Notes: generated by a model from the letters alone, not told the origin. DNA of 64,000 bases from Rhodospirillaceae bacterium (GCA_947467145.1 CANIGJ010000019.1:1-64000), one strand, 5' to 3'; counted from the first letter of the stretch, positions 17,999 to 27,518 are shown. A program made the numbers and translations.

Positions 17999-19630
17999 AT
18001 GGCTGATACGCACGCTCACGCCCATCACGATCACGGCGATCATGGCGAACACGCGCACCATCCGACCGGCTGGCGTCGCTGGCTGTATTCGACGAACCAC
18101 AAGGACATCGGCACGCTCTATCTCGTGCTGGCGATCATCGCCTCCTTCGTCGGCGTCGGCTTCTCGATGATGATGCGTCTGGAACTGGCCGAGCCCGGCC
18201 TACAGTTCATCCATGACCAGCACTTCTATAACGTCATCCTGACGGCGCACGGCCTGATCATGGTCTTCTTCGTCGTTATGCCGGCGCTGATCGGCGGCTT
18301 CGGCAACTGGTTCATCCCGCTGATGATCGGTTGCCCCGACATGGCGTTCCCGCGCATGAACAACATCAGCTTCTGGCTGACTGCGGCGGGACTCATTCTG
18401 GTTGCTCTCTCGACGGTCGTCGGCGGCGGCGCCGGCACCGGTTGGACGGTCTATCCGCCGCTGTCGAACCACACCTTCCATCCGGGCATGTCGGTCGACT
18501 TCGCGATCCTGTCGCTGCATCTCGCCGGTGCGGGCTCGATCCTGGGCGCGATCAACTTCATCACCACGATCGTCAACATGCGCGCGCCTGGAATGACCTT
18601 CCATCGCATGCCGCTGTTCATTTGGGCGATGTTCATCACCGCGTTCCTGCTGTTGCTGGCTCTGCCGGTGCTCGCGGGCGCGCTGACCATGCTGCTCACC
18701 GATCGTAACTTCCACACGGCGTTCTTCGAGCCGTCGGGCGGTGGTGACCCGATCTTCTGGCAGCACCTGTTCTGGTTCTTCGGCCACCCCGAAGTCTACA
18801 TCATGATCATCCCGGCCTTCGGCATCATCAGCCAGGTCGTCAGCACCTTCTCCAAGAAGCCGGTGTTCGGCTATCTCGGCATGGCTTATGCGATGGCCTC
18901 GATCGGCGTCGTCGGCTTCGTCGTGTGGGCGCACCATATGTTCACGGTGGGCTTCAACGTCGAAACGCGCGCCTACTTCATCATCGCGACGATGGTCATC
19001 GCGGTGCCGACCGGCATCAAGATCTTCTCGTGGCTCGCGACGATGTGGGGCGGCTCGATCGAGTTCAAGACGCCGATGCTCTACGCCTTCGGCTTCATCT
19101 TCCTGTTCGTTGTCGGCGGCGTCACGGGTGTGACGCTCTCCAACGCGCCGGTCGATATGGCGTTCCACGACACCTACTTCGTGATCGCGCACTTCCACTA
19201 TGTGCTGTCGATCGCTGCGATGTTCGCGATCTTCACCGGCATGTACTACTGGCTGCCGAAAATGTGCGGCAAGATGTACAACGAGAAGCTGGGCCAGTGG
19301 CAGTTTTGGATCACCTTCGTCGGTGTGAACATTCTGTTCTTCCCGCAGCACTTCCTCGGCATGGCGGGTATGCCGCGCCGTATCGCCGACTATCCGGATG
19401 CGTTCGCCGGCTGGAACATGGTGTCCAGCTCGGGGGCGGTGGTCAGCCTCGTCGGCGCGCTCCTGTTCTTCTACATCCTGTGGGATACGCTGCGTAACGG
19501 CGCCAAGGCTCCGGCCAATCCATGGGGTATCGGCGCGACCACCCTGGAATGGACGGTCGACAGTCCGGCACCGTTCCACACGCACGAAATCCTGCCGGAA
19601 ATCAAAGCCGAGCCGGCTGGGCACCACTAA
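17999..19630 (+). CDS. coxA: Cytochrome c oxidase subunit I (aa3 type)
   Basis: A 543-residue catalytic subunit with 12 helices. It has heme a ligand His84 ([10 protein letters not shown]), the CuB/Tyr motif FFGHPEVY, the CuB pair WAHHMF and the heme ligands in HFHYVLS, making it an A-type oxidase with D- and K-channel residues. The N-terminus is strikingly histidine-rich: nine His in residues 5-21 ahead of PTGWRRW. The gene begins 22 bases after coxB with AAGGAACGA as ribosome binding site. Confidence 0.98.
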   Translation: MADTHAHAHHDHGDHGEHAHHPTGWRRWLYSTNHKDIGTLYLVLAIIASFVGVGFSMMMRLELAEPGLQFIHDQHFYNVILTAHGLIMVFFVVMPALIGGFGNWFIPLMIGCPDMAFPRMNNISFWLTAAGLILVALSTVVGGGAGTGWTVYPPLSNHTFHPGMSVDFAILSLHLAGAGSILGAINFITTIVNMRAPGMTFHRMPLFIWAMFITAFLLLLALPVLAGALTMLLTDRNFHTAFFEPSGGGDPIFWQHLFWFFGHPEVYIMIIPAFGIISQVVSTFSKKPVFGYLGMAYAMASIGVVGFVVWAHHMFTVGFNVETRAYFIIATMVIAVPTGIKIFSWLATMWGGSIEFKTPMLYAFGFIFLFVVGGVTGVTLSNAPVDMAFHDTYFVIAHFHYVLSIAAMFAIFTGMYYWLPKMCGKMYNEKLGQWQFWITFVGVNILFFPQHFLGMAGMPRRIADYPDAFAGWNMVSSSGAVVSLVGALLFFYILWDTLRNGAKAPANPWGIGATTLEWTVDSPAPFHTHEILPEIKAEPAGHH

Positions 19631-19649
19631 CCGCGGTTCCTGAAACACG

Positions 19650-20252
19650 ATGGACCAGACCAACCGACTCAAGGAGCAACAGCGCGGCATCCGCCTTACG
19701 GTGGCCGGCACGCTGCTCTTTGTCTCGGCCATGGTCGGCCTCGTGGCCGTGGCGGAGCCGCTCTACAAGTTGTTCTGTCAGGTGACCGGTTATAACGGCA
19801 CGCCGCGCATTGCCGAAGGGCAAAGCTCGCCGGGCGGCGTGGCCGAAACCATGACGGTGCGCTTCGACGCCAACGTGAACCGGGAAATCGCCTGGAAATT
19901 CAAGCCGGCGGTCAATCAGGTCGATGTGCGGATCGGCGAAGAGATGCTCGCCTTCTACGAGGCGACGAACACCTCGAGCGAGCCGCTCGTCGGCACGGCG
20001 ACGTTCAACGTCATGCCGGAGCGCGTCGCACCTTATTTCAACAAGATCCAATGTTTCTGTTTCACCGAACAGGTGCTGAAGCCCGGCGAGTCCGTCCAGA
20101 TGCCGGTCACCTTCTTCATCGATCCGGACATGCTGAAGGATCAATACGCCCGCGATATCAAGACCGTCACACTTTCGTACACGTTCTTCCTGAACCAGGA
20201 CCAGAGCAAGGCGAAGGCGCTGTCGGCAACTCAAGCCAACTACTCCAACTGA
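19650..20252 (+). CDS. ctaG: Cytochrome c oxidase assembly protein Cox11/CtaG
   Basis: A 200-residue membrane-anchored copper chaperone that delivers copper to the CuB site of CoxA. One N-terminal helix (about 16-36) is followed by an immunoglobulin-like domain with the copper-binding CFCF motif at 135-138 and a third conserved Cys43 near the membrane. Its position between coxA and coxC is the usual alphaproteobacterial order. The start MDQTNRLKEQQRG is typical for Cox11 cytosolic tails. Confidence 0.96.
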   Translation: MDQTNRLKEQQRGIRLTVAGTLLFVSAMVGLVAVAEPLYKLFCQVTGYNGTPRIAEGQSSPGGVAETMTVRFDANVNREIAWKFKPAVNQVDVRIGEEMLAFYEATNTSSEPLVGTATFNVMPERVAPYFNKIQCFCFTEQVLKPGESVQMPVTFFIDPDMLKDQYARDIKTVTLSYTFFLNQDQSKAKALSATQANYSN

Positions 20253-20272
20253 TTTTGTAGGATACCGGATCG

Positions 20273-21109
20273 ATGTCGACCCAAGCCCACAAGACCCATC
20301 CCTACCACATGCAGGAACCCAGCGGCTGGCCGCTGTTCGGTTCGTTCGCCGCGCTGACGATGGCGATCGGCGCCGTCGTCTATATGCATACCGGCTTCTA
20401 TCTGGTGTTGGTCGCTGGCTTCGCCATGGTGCTCTTCACCTTCTTCGGCTGGTGGCGCATGGTCATCGGCGAGGCGAACAACGGCGTCGATCATACCGAA
20501 CCGGTCAAGACGGGCCTGCGCATCGGCTTCCTGCTGTTCATCGCATCCGAAGTGATGTTCTTCTTCGCCTTCTTCTGGGGCTGGTTCCATTCGAGCCTGC
20601 CGATCCTCAACAATGTCGCAGGCACCTGGCCGAACGGCGACATCAAGCCGATGGGCCCGGGTGGCATCCCGATGCTCAACACCCTGATCCTGCTGACCTC
20701 GTCCGTCACCGTCACCGTCGCGCACCATGCGCTGGTTGAAGGCGACCGCAAGACGGCGATCAACTGGACCGGCATCACCGCGCTGTTGGGCGTCATCTTC
20801 CTGGGTTTCCAGGCCTATGAATATTGGCATCTGGTGAACCATCAGTTCGGCCTGAGCGACGGCATCTATCCGTCGGCCTTCTATCTCGCGACCGGCTTTC
20901 ACGGCTTCCACGTGCTCGTCGGCACGATCTTCCTGACGGTCTGCTATTTCCGCCTGAACGGCGGGCAGATGACGCCGAACGCGCATATCGGCTTCGAAGC
21001 GGCTGCTTGGTACTGGCACTTCGTCGATGTGGTGTGGTTGTTCCTCTACATCAATGTGTACTGGTGGGGTTCGTCCTCCTTCGCCCACCTGCACAAGGTC
21101 GTTCAATAA
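20273..21109 (+). CDS. coxC: Cytochrome c oxidase subunit III
   Basis: A 278-residue, seven-helix subunit III. Diagnostic segments are HPYHMQEPSGWP at the N-terminus, ASEVMFFFAFFWGWFHSSL, TGFHGFHVLVGTIFL and AAWYWHFVDVVWLFLY near the end. It stabilises turnover of the aa3 oxidase and binds lipids. The stop codon overlaps the next gene's ATG by one base (TAATG). Confidence 0.97.
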   Translation: MSTQAHKTHPYHMQEPSGWPLFGSFAALTMAIGAVVYMHTGFYLVLVAGFAMVLFTFFGWWRMVIGEANNGVDHTEPVKTGLRIGFLLFIASEVMFFFAFFWGWFHSSLPILNNVAGTWPNGDIKPMGPGGIPMLNTLILLTSSVTVTVAHHALVEGDRKTAINWTGITALLGVIFLGFQAYEYWHLVNHQFGLSDGIYPSAFYLATGFHGFHVLVGTIFLTVCYFRLNGGQMTPNAHIGFEAAAWYWHFVDVVWLFLYINVYWWGSSSFAHLHKVVQ

Positions 21110-21501
21110 TGAATAAGGCGGCGGGTCTGGAAACAGGCTCGCCGATCCTGAAAGCGATCGCCGGCCGTTGCCCCCGCTGCGGGCAGGGCCGGCTTTTTCG
21201 TGGCTTTTTGCAAGTCGCGCCCGAATGCGAGGTCTGCGCGCTCAATCTCACCCATCACGACGCAGCGGACGGACCGGCGGTCTTCGTCACCTTCTTCGTG
21301 GGTACGATCGCGGCGGTCGGCGCGGTCTGGTTCGACCTCTCGCAGAACCCGCCGATCTGGCTGCATTTCGTGATCTGGCCGATCGTGGTGACCGGCCTGT
21401 CGGTCGGCCTGCTCAGGCCCTTCAAAGGTTTCTTCGTCGGCGCGCAGTACAAATACCGCGCTGTCGACCGCACCATGGATAATGATGGGGGCAGCCAGTA
21501 A
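21109..21501 (+). CDS. DUF983 zinc-ribbon membrane protein
   Basis: A 130-residue protein with an N-terminal zinc ribbon (Cys21, Cys24, Cys40, Cys43: GRCPRCGQG and PECEVC) followed by two transmembrane helices. This is DUF983, regularly found behind coxC in alphaproteobacteria; its role in oxidase biogenesis is inferred from synteny only. Start at the ATG overlapping the coxC stop, giving the expected N-terminus; longer frames upstream lie inside coxC. Confidence 0.9.
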   Translation: MNKAAGLETGSPILKAIAGRCPRCGQGRLFRGFLQVAPECEVCALNLTHHDAADGPAVFVTFFVGTIAAVGAVWFDLSQNPPIWLHFVIWPIVVTGLSVGLLRPFKGFFVGAQYKYRAVDRTMDNDGGSQ

Positions 21502-21504
21502 GGC

Positions 21505-22107
21505 TCAGACGTTCAGAAGCTTGGTCCGAGCGAATTCAATGAGGCGCGCCAAGCTCTCCTCAACCGACAGCCTATCTGTCTCGACGACCAGCGCCGGAGT
21601 CTCCGGCGCTTCATAGGGCGCGCTGACGCCGGTGAAATCGGCGAGCTTGCCGGCGCGCGCCAGGGCGTAGTGGCCCTTGGGGTCGCGCCGTTCACAGACC
21701 TCGATCGACGCCTTGATGTGGATCTCGTAGAACGCCTGTCCCGCTGCCGCGCGCGCCATCGCGCGATCCTCGCGATAGGGCGAAATGAACGCGGTGATAA
21801 CGATCAGCCCAGCATCGGCGAACAGGGCAGCCGTCTCGCCGATGCGGCGGATGTTTTCGTGTCGGTCCTGCGGCGAGAAGCCGAGATCGGCATTAAGCCC
21901 GCGCCGGATATTGTCGCCGTCCAGCGAATAGGCCTGGGCACCCAGATCGAACAAACGCTGCTCAAGGCCGAGCGCCAGGGTCGATTTACCCGAGCCGGGC
22001 AAGCCGGTGAACCAAAGAACGGCGCCCGCATGTTTGTTACGCGCCCGTCGCTGGTCGGCGGTGATGCGATGTTCGAGGGGAACGAGATGGCGCAGATCGC
22101 TCGGCAT
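21505..22107 (-). CDS. cysC: Adenylyl-sulfate kinase
   Basis: A 200-residue APS kinase that phosphorylates adenosine 5'-phosphosulfate to PAPS. It has a P-loop GLPGSGKS at 35-42, SLDGDNIRRGLNADLGFS, RRIGETAALFADAG and the FISPYREDR motif. ATG at 22107 is preferred over a TTG at 22125; it lies 4 bases after the stop of the lipoprotein gene, so cysC is the last gene of the mla-type run. No cysDN or ATP sulfurylase is visible nearby, which makes its placement unusual. It ends convergently 3 bases from the DUF983 gene. Confidence 0.93.
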   Translation of the reverse strand: MPSDLRHLVPLEHRITADQRRARNKHAGAVLWFTGLPGSGKSTLALGLEQRLFDLGAQAYSLDGDNIRRGLNADLGFSPQDRHENIRRIGETAALFADAGLIVITAFISPYREDRAMARAAAGQAFYEIHIKASIEVCERRDPKGHYALARAGKLADFTGVSAPYEAPETPALVVETDRLSVEESLARLIEFARTKLLNV

Positions 22108-22111
22108 CGGG

Positions 22112-22714
22112 CTAGCGTGCCGCAAGATCCTTAAGAAATTCGCTATAGATCTGGTCGATGGCGGCGCTCATTTTGCCAACCGCTTCGCGGATACCGTCAC
22201 TACTGGTGCGCGGCTCCGCGCTATAGGATTTGAACATGATGAGCTTGCCGCCCGAGCGTTCGGTAACGGCCAATTCGATCTGTACGCGCACGAAGCCGGG
22301 GTTGCCCCTGATTTGCTCAAACGCGCGGATTTTCCCGGTGATCGTGTAATCGGGTTCGATCCGTAGATCGGGCGTGACGACTTTCTGCACGCCGGCCTTG
22401 CGCAAGGTGTCGGTGAGCGCGCTTTGCAGCAGGATGGTCGGCGGCTCGAGCCAGAAATCGTAGTGATAGGTCTGCGCGACATCGGCGCGCGCACTGTCGG
22501 AGAAGACGATGGCGCGGCCGCCCAGCAAGCCATCGGCGGTGAAGCGTTCGACCTGGATCACGCCACTTGCCATGCCTGCGGGAAGGTTCTGGCTAGGCTG
22601 AGGACTGGCCAAGGTCAGGCGATAGAAATTATCTTCGAGCACGGGTTTGGCCGAGCATGCCGACAACAATGCGATGCCGAGCAGGACGCTGAGAAGGCGG
22701 AGGCGGCGCATCAT
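22112..22714 (-). CDS. ABC-type transport auxiliary lipoprotein (PqiC-like)
   Basis: A 200-residue lipoprotein with lipobox LLSAC (Cys20). The rest fits the ABC_trans_aux/PqiC family: NFYRLTLASP after the anchor, VERFTADGLLGGRAIVFSD and a helical end AIDQIYSEFLKDL. Such lipoproteins sit at the outer membrane and dock the MCE protein tunnel. ATG overlaps the mlaD stop (ATGA), which places it in the same transcript as mlaE-mlaF-mlaD. Confidence 0.88.
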   Translation of the reverse strand: MMRRLRLLSVLLGIALLSACSAKPVLEDNFYRLTLASPQPSQNLPAGMASGVIQVERFTADGLLGGRAIVFSDSARADVAQTYHYDFWLEPPTILLQSALTDTLRKAGVQKVVTPDLRIEPDYTITGKIRAFEQIRGNPGFVRVQIELAVTERSGGKLIMFKSYSAEPRTSSDGIREAVGKMSAAIDQIYSEFLKDLAAR

Positions 22715-23697
22715 CGTTTACCTGTCGTCGTGTCAGTGGCCGGTGTGCCGCCCCCCAGTAGCAGGCCAGGGTTCTGGCGGATCGCGCGCGAGAATTCCGA
22801 CATATTGCGCGCCGTGATGTCGAGGTTCTGATTTATCGAATCGATATAGCGCGCGATCGTTTCCGTAGTATGGCGCAGATCGCCGACCGATTGACTGACC
22901 TCGTCCTTGTTGTCGACGACGATGCCCTTGATCTCGCCGATCAAGCCGTCGAGGGCCTTGCGTGTATCGCCGAGCTGCTTCGTCACATCGGCCATGTTGC
23001 GCGCCGAGACGCCCACATTGTCGATCGTGCCTTCGAGCACCTTCATATTGCGCTCCGACATCAAGGTATCGAGCTTGCCCGAAAAATTATTGACGTTGCG
23101 CATGATATCGGGCGCCGCTTCGGATATGGCGCGGATGACCGATTTGACGTCGCTGCCGACCTGCGCGCCTTGATCGCCGCCGATGATTTCGCTGAGCCCG
23201 CGCACGATCGTGTTCAGGTTCGCCATCAACGGGCGGACTTCCGTTTCGGTCAGATCCTTGATCTCGCGCGCCAGATCGCCGACCGCCGACATGATGTTGT
23301 TGGATTCGCGCGACGGTATGTCGGCGCCAGGCTTGAGCAGTTCGGTACTGCGGCCTTCGCGGATGTTGATACCGACGGCGGCCAACAGCCCGGACGCGGC
23401 GATTTCGGCCGTGCTGTCCTTGGGGATTTTCCAGCCGCGTTTGATGCTCATTTCGACCTTGAAGCGGGTCTTACCTTCGCCCTGAATCGGTACGATCTCT
23501 TCCACTTGGCCGACCGGGAACCCCTCATACAGCACGCGCGTGCCGAAACGGATGCCGCCCACATTGTCGTAGGTGGCGTAATAATCCTCGGTCGCACCCT
23601 GCCGCCCCGTCAGCAACGTGACGGTGATGAACACCCCCGTCACCACGAGAATCGTGAAGATGCCGACGATCAGGTAATTGAGCTTCATGTTTTTCAA
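22711..23697 (-). CDS. mlaD: MlaD-family MCE-domain lipid transport protein
   Basis: A 328-residue substrate-binding component of a Mla-type phospholipid transporter. A single N-terminal helix (about 6-28), an MCE domain (about 38-120; YDNVGGIRFGTRVLYEG and GLLAAVGINIREG), then a long helical/coiled-coil region to residue about 310 with amphipathic NV/LD repeats. The long helices resemble LetB/PqiB-like or chloroplast TGD2-like tunnel builders more than short E. coli MlaD. It overlaps mlaF and the lipoprotein gene by 4 bases each. Confidence 0.92.
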   Translation of the reverse strand: MKNMKLNYLIVGIFTILVVTGVFITVTLLTGRQGATEDYYATYDNVGGIRFGTRVLYEGFPVGQVEEIVPIQGEGKTRFKVEMSIKRGWKIPKDSTAEIAASGLLAAVGINIREGRSTELLKPGADIPSRESNNIMSAVGDLAREIKDLTETEVRPLMANLNTIVRGLSEIIGGDQGAQVGSDVKSVIRAISEAAPDIMRNVNNFSGKLDTLMSERNMKVLEGTIDNVGVSARNMADVTKQLGDTRKALDGLIGEIKGIVVDNKDEVSQSVGDLRHTTETIARYIDSINQNLDITARNMSEFSRAIRQNPGLLLGGGTPATDTTTGKR

Positions 23698-24518
23698 AGC
23701 GGCGCTCCCGCTTTGACGTCGATGCCAGTCAGGCGTTCCAGATAGGCATCGGGATCCAAGGTTTCTTCCTCAATACGACGGTGGAGAATGTTTTGGATGC
23801 GCTCGTTGTCGCTGTCCTTGATCTCATCGACCGTGCCCGTCATCAGCACCTTGCCTTCGTCCAGGATAGTGATGCGGTCGGCGATCTTGAACGCGCTTTC
23901 CAGTTCGTGGGTGACGACGACGATCGACATCTGCAAGGCATCGCGCAGGCGCAGCAACAGATCGTCGATGGCGGCGGAGACGACGGGATCGAGGCCGGCG
24001 CTGGGCTCGTCGCAGAATAGGATTTTCGGATCCATGACGACGGCGCGCGCCAGTGCGGCCCGCTTGGTCATGCCGCCCGACAACTCGGCGGGCATCAGAT
24101 CCTCAAAGCCGGCGAGGTCGACGACTTCCAGCTTCATGCGCATCATGATTTCTTGGGTCTGCTCGTCGAGCTTGGTGTGTTCGGTCAGCGGCAGCATGAT
24201 GTTTTCGCCGACGCTCATGGAACTGAACAGTGCGCCCGATTGGAAGGCGACGCCGATATCCTTGTAGAACTCGCCACGCTCCACGGTGCCGAGCTTGGCG
24301 ATCTCCTTGCCCAGAACATGGATCGTACCCGAGGTCGGGCGGTCGAGCGACAGGAGTTGGCGAACCAAGGTCGATTTGCCTGAGCCGCTGCCGCCCATGA
24401 TCACCATGATCTCGTCGGCGCGGACGTCGAAATCGATGCCGTCGAGGATCTTGCGCTTGCCGTAATGGGCGACGAGGCCTTTGACCTCGATAACCAGTTC
24501 GTCAGTTGCTTCGCTCAT
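23694..24518 (-). CDS. mlaF: MlaF-family ABC transporter ATP-binding protein
   Basis: A 274-residue ATPase of the MlaFE lipid transporter. It has a Walker A GGSGSGKST at 42-50, signature LSGGMTKR, Walker B ILFCDEPSAGLDP and a switch His in VVTHE. The GGM signature form is typical of the Mkl/MlaF family. The start MSEATDELVIEV overlaps the mlaE stop (ATGA); the upstream extension of the frame is antisense-free noise inside mlaE. A C-terminal tail of about 30 residues extends past the ATPase core. Confidence 0.95.
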   Translation of the reverse strand: MSEATDELVIEVKGLVAHYGKRKILDGIDFDVRADEIMVIMGGSGSGKSTLVRQLLSLDRPTSGTIHVLGKEIAKLGTVERGEFYKDIGVAFQSGALFSSMSVGENIMLPLTEHTKLDEQTQEIMMRMKLEVVDLAGFEDLMPAELSGGMTKRAALARAVVMDPKILFCDEPSAGLDPVVSAAIDDLLLRLRDALQMSIVVVTHELESAFKIADRITILDEGKVLMTGTVDEIKDSDNERIQNILHRRIEEETLDPDAYLERLTGIDVKAGAPL

Positions 24519-25327
24519 GACGTCACCGCATAAACAAACAGCATGTCGGTGATGACGATGGCCGAGATCGACTGCACGACCGAGCGCGTGGTCGCCCGTC
24601 CGACACCTTCGGCGCCGCCCTTGACCCGCGCACCGTTGACGATGGCGATCAGAGTGATCAGCACGGCGAAGATGACGGATTTGCCGATGCCGTGCCACAG
24701 GTCGCGGTTGCTGGAATAGCTCAGCACCTGCGCCCAATAGCCGGCCTGACTGAGGCCGAGATCGTAGGTGACATACACGCCCGCGGCATAAAGCCCGATG
24801 AGGTCGGCGATGAAGGTCAGCGCCGGAACCATGATGACCATGGCGAGCAGCGACGGCACGACAAGATAACGCACCGGATTGATGCCCATGACGCGCAGCG
24901 CGTCGACCTCCTGATTGATCTGCATGGTGGCGAGTCGCGCGGCGAGGGCGGATCCCGACCGCCCGGCGACCAGGATGCCGGTGATCAGGGGGGCGAATTC
25001 CCGCACGATCGACAAGGTGATGCCGAGCACGACCTGCGACTGCGCGCCGAAGATCTTCAAGGTGTAGATACCTTGCAGGGCCAGCATGACGCCGATGGTG
25101 GCCGACAGTAGGGCGACGATCGGCAACGCCATCACGCCGATCTCCATCATCTGGCGGACGACGATGCTGATGCGGATCGGCTGGTTCAGGCGCGGGCCGG
25201 CGAAAATCCAGAACAGGCTTTCGCCGACGAGCGCCGCCCACTGACCCACGGTTTCGATGGATTCGATGACGCTGCGACCAATCGCTTCGGTCTGACGGAT
25301 CACGATATTGGGGCGGGGTTCGGCCAT
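24515..25327 (-). CDS. mlaE: MlaE-family lipid ABC transporter permease
   Basis: A 270-residue permease with five to six helices and the family motifs RQMMEIGVMALPIVALLS, GRSGSALAARLATMQ and EVDALRVMGINPVRYLVVPS, which form the coupling-helix region of MlaE/TGD1 proteins. It works with MlaF and MlaD to move phospholipids between inner and outer membrane. It begins 32 bases after the STAS gene. Confidence 0.95.
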   Translation of the reverse strand: MAEPRPNIVIRQTEAIGRSVIESIETVGQWAALVGESLFWIFAGPRLNQPIRISIVVRQMMEIGVMALPIVALLSATIGVMLALQGIYTLKIFGAQSQVVLGITLSIVREFAPLITGILVAGRSGSALAARLATMQINQEVDALRVMGINPVRYLVVPSLLAMVIMVPALTFIADLIGLYAAGVYVTYDLGLSQAGYWAQVLSYSSNRDLWHGIGKSVIFAVLITLIAIVNGARVKGGAEGVGRATTRSVVQSISAIVITDMLFVYAVTS

Positions 25328-25358
25328 CGGGGCGCTTATTGTCGTTCAGTCGCTGCGG

Positions 25359-25691
25359 TCAGGAGCCGTCGGCCAATGCATCGTCCAGCGAGGCATGGAT
25401 GGTGAAGATCCGGTCGAGCCGGGCGAGCTGCAGCACGCGCAAGGCTGCCTCGCTGACCGACACGAGGGCGAAGGGGCTGCCTGCCTTGCGCGCCGATTGA
25501 AAGGCTTCGACGAGGGATGCGACGCCCGAGGAATCGATATAGTCGATGGCCGACATATCGACGAGGACGGTGCGGTTCTGTCCGACGCAATCGAGCAGCA
25601 CGGTGCGGGCCCGGGGCGAACTTTCCAGGTCGACGTCGCCTGCCAGCGACACCACGAGTGCGCCTCGGTCCTCGCGGATCGAATGGTCCAT
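25359..25691 (-). CDS. STAS-domain protein (RsbV/anti-sigma antagonist-like; possible MlaB equivalent)
   Basis: A 110-residue single STAS domain. The phosphorylatable serine is in YIDSSGVASL (Ser54 or Ser55), as in SpoIIAA/RsbV. Located between the GAF-PP2C-HATPase gene (24 bases upstream) and mlaE (31 bases downstream). Two readings are possible: a partner-switching antagonist dephosphorylated by the upstream phosphatase, or a MlaB-like STAS subunit that binds MlaF. Both could be true at once. The intact serine favours regulation by phosphorylation; MlaB proteins of E. coli type bind the ATPase through a conserved Thr/Ser face. Confidence 0.88.
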   Translation of the reverse strand: MDHSIREDRGALVVSLAGDVDLESSPRARTVLLDCVGQNRTVLVDMSAIDYIDSSGVASLVEAFQSARKAGSPFALVSVSEAALRVLQLARLDRIFTIHASLDDALADGS

Positions 25692-25715
25692 GACTTTCTA
25701 CTCTCCGGCGCCGCC

Positions 25716-27476
25716 CTAGTGGATGGGCGGGATTTCCTTCGTCATTCTCAATAAATTGCCGATCCCTTCGCGGGGACGCAAGTACGCAACTTCATCCATG
25801 ATTTCACGGATGAAATGCGTACCCAGGCCACCCGGGCGGGTATCTTCGAGCTTGCGTGGCGCCACCGTTATCGCGTCGATCTCGGGTGCGAAGTCGCGAA
25901 CGTAAATGACGAGGGTACGTAAGGACGATGCTGGGTCTGCGCTGGTGTGCAGCGCCATGTCGAGGACGATGTCGCCCTTGTCGGGGTCGCGGTAGGCGTG
26001 ACGAATGATGTTCTGGCAGGCTTCGTCGACGGCGAGAACGATGTCGTTGATCGGGGCTTGGGCAATACCCTGGCTTTTAAGGTATTCGCGCGCCGCATTG
26101 CGCGCCCCTTGCAGCAGCTCGGCGCGGGCCGCGAAACGATAGGTGAAGGATTGGTCGCCCAGCGGCGCCTCACGGCGCGCCAGGGTGGGCCGCGCGGCGT
26201 CAATGCCCAGCACGGTGATGTCGTCGTGGAGTGCGCCGTCGTCGCGGTCGAGCATGCGGCAGATCGCTTTCAGTCGTTCGTCGAGGGGCAGGTTCGCGTC
26301 TTTGGCCAACGACCGTTTCACCCCTTCGGTGCCAAGCGAGACGCCGTTGGGGAGTTTTCCTTCGGTCACACCGTCGGTGAAGACATAGAAACTGCCACCA
26401 TCCAACCTAACCGTTTCCTGGGGGAATTGGTTCCCGTCGGTGCAGGCGAGGATGCCGAGCGGTGGCGCTTCGGCGGGGAAATCGTGAAAGATCCCATCGC
26501 GGCTGTGATAGAGCGGCGGCTCATGGCCGCCATTGGCGAAACAGACGGTATCGTTGGCCGGATCGTAAATGCCGCCGATCAAGGTGACGAACATGCCGCG
26601 TGTCGCCGTTTCGACGATTTCATCGTTGATGCGGGCGAGCAGCGCACTGGGGTTGGTTTCGGTCTTGCCGAGGCAGCGATAGAGGCTCGCCGTTTTCGCC
26701 ATCAGCAGCGCGGCGTTGATCCCCTTGCCCGACACGTCGCCCAGGCACCAAGCGATCCGCCCGTCGGCCAGCGTGAAATAATCGAAGAAGTCGCCGGACA
26801 CCTCGCGCGCCGGGATATTGAACCCGAACAGGGGAAAGCCGCTTGTGCCCGCAGCGGGCAGCAGATTGCGTTGGATCTCGGCAGCGAGTTCGATTTCGCG
26901 CTTCATGCGTTCCTGTTCGACCAGGGAGGCGGCAAGGCGCGCGTTGAGCAGCGCCATGGCGGCGGACGAACACAGGATTTCAAGCAAGGCCAGGTCGGCA
27001 TCCTCGAACGGTCCGTCGCTACCATGCTTGTTGATCAGCTCGATCGCGCCGATGCATTGATCCGCGATGCTCATCGGCGCGCACAGGATTGAGCGCGTGG
27101 TGAAGCCGGTGCGCTCGTCGACGGACTTGTCGAAATCAGGTTCGGTCTGGGCGTCGCGCACGATGCGGCCGGCGTTGGCCTGCACGACAGAACCAACAAC
27201 GCCTTGATCGGCCGGCAGGGTCAGCCCGTCGATCTGGATGACGCCGACGCTCGATTGGCAGCGCAGGATGCGCTCGTCTTCGAGCAGGAAAAGGGCGCCG
27301 CCCTCGGCGTCGAGATATTCGGTGATGTGGATCAGGGCGCGACTCAAGGTACCCGCGATATCGCGGGTATCGGCGAAGTCGCGGCTCATGTCGGCCAGCA
27401 GGCCGAGCCCCTGGGCCAGACGCGACGAGCGCTGGTGGCCGTGGTCTGGGCCGTTTTCCGTCCCGTTGGTATCCAT
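25716..27476 (-). CDS. GAF-PP2C(SpoIIE)-HATPase fusion, RsbU/RsbW-type phosphatase/kinase
   Basis: A 586-residue soluble regulator with three modules. A GAF domain (about 38-185); a linker helix ending QRNLLP; a SpoIIE-type PP2C domain (about 215-427) with metal aspartates Asp229 (SGDFFDYF) and Asp247 (LGDVSGKG) and DDITVL near its end; and an RsbW-like HATPase domain (about 445-582) with N-box DEACQNIIRHAY, Asp528 in VRDFAPEID and GGLG at 549-552. The fusion joins phosphatase and kinase of a partner switch; the adjacent STAS protein is the likely substrate. A signal sensed by the GAF domain would set STAS phosphorylation. Confidence 0.92.
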   Translation of the reverse strand: MDTNGTENGPDHGHQRSSRLAQGLGLLADMSRDFADTRDIAGTLSRALIHITEYLDAEGGALFLLEDERILRCQSSVGVIQIDGLTLPADQGVVGSVVQANAGRIVRDAQTEPDFDKSVDERTGFTTRSILCAPMSIADQCIGAIELINKHGSDGPFEDADLALLEILCSSAAMALLNARLAASLVEQERMKREIELAAEIQRNLLPAAGTSGFPLFGFNIPAREVSGDFFDYFTLADGRIAWCLGDVSGKGINAALLMAKTASLYRCLGKTETNPSALLARINDEIVETATRGMFVTLIGGIYDPANDTVCFANGGHEPPLYHSRDGIFHDFPAEAPPLGILACTDGNQFPQETVRLDGGSFYVFTDGVTEGKLPNGVSLGTEGVKRSLAKDANLPLDERLKAICRMLDRDDGALHDDITVLGIDAARPTLARREAPLGDQSFTYRFAARAELLQGARNAAREYLKSQGIAQAPINDIVLAVDEACQNIIRHAYRDPDKGDIVLDMALHTSADPASSLRTLVIYVRDFAPEIDAITVAPRKLEDTRPGGLGTHFIREIMDEVAYLRPREGIGNLLRMTKEIPPIH

Positions 27477-27518
27477 GGGACGGAGTGTGCCTGTTTTACG
27501 AAGGTTTGGGGAGACCGG

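Noticed and set aside
18200..19732. A 510-codon minus-strand open frame across coxA
   Set aside because: It lies antisense to an unmistakable coxA, is rich in Arg, Asp, Glu and His as expected for a GC-rich shadow frame, and has no domain.
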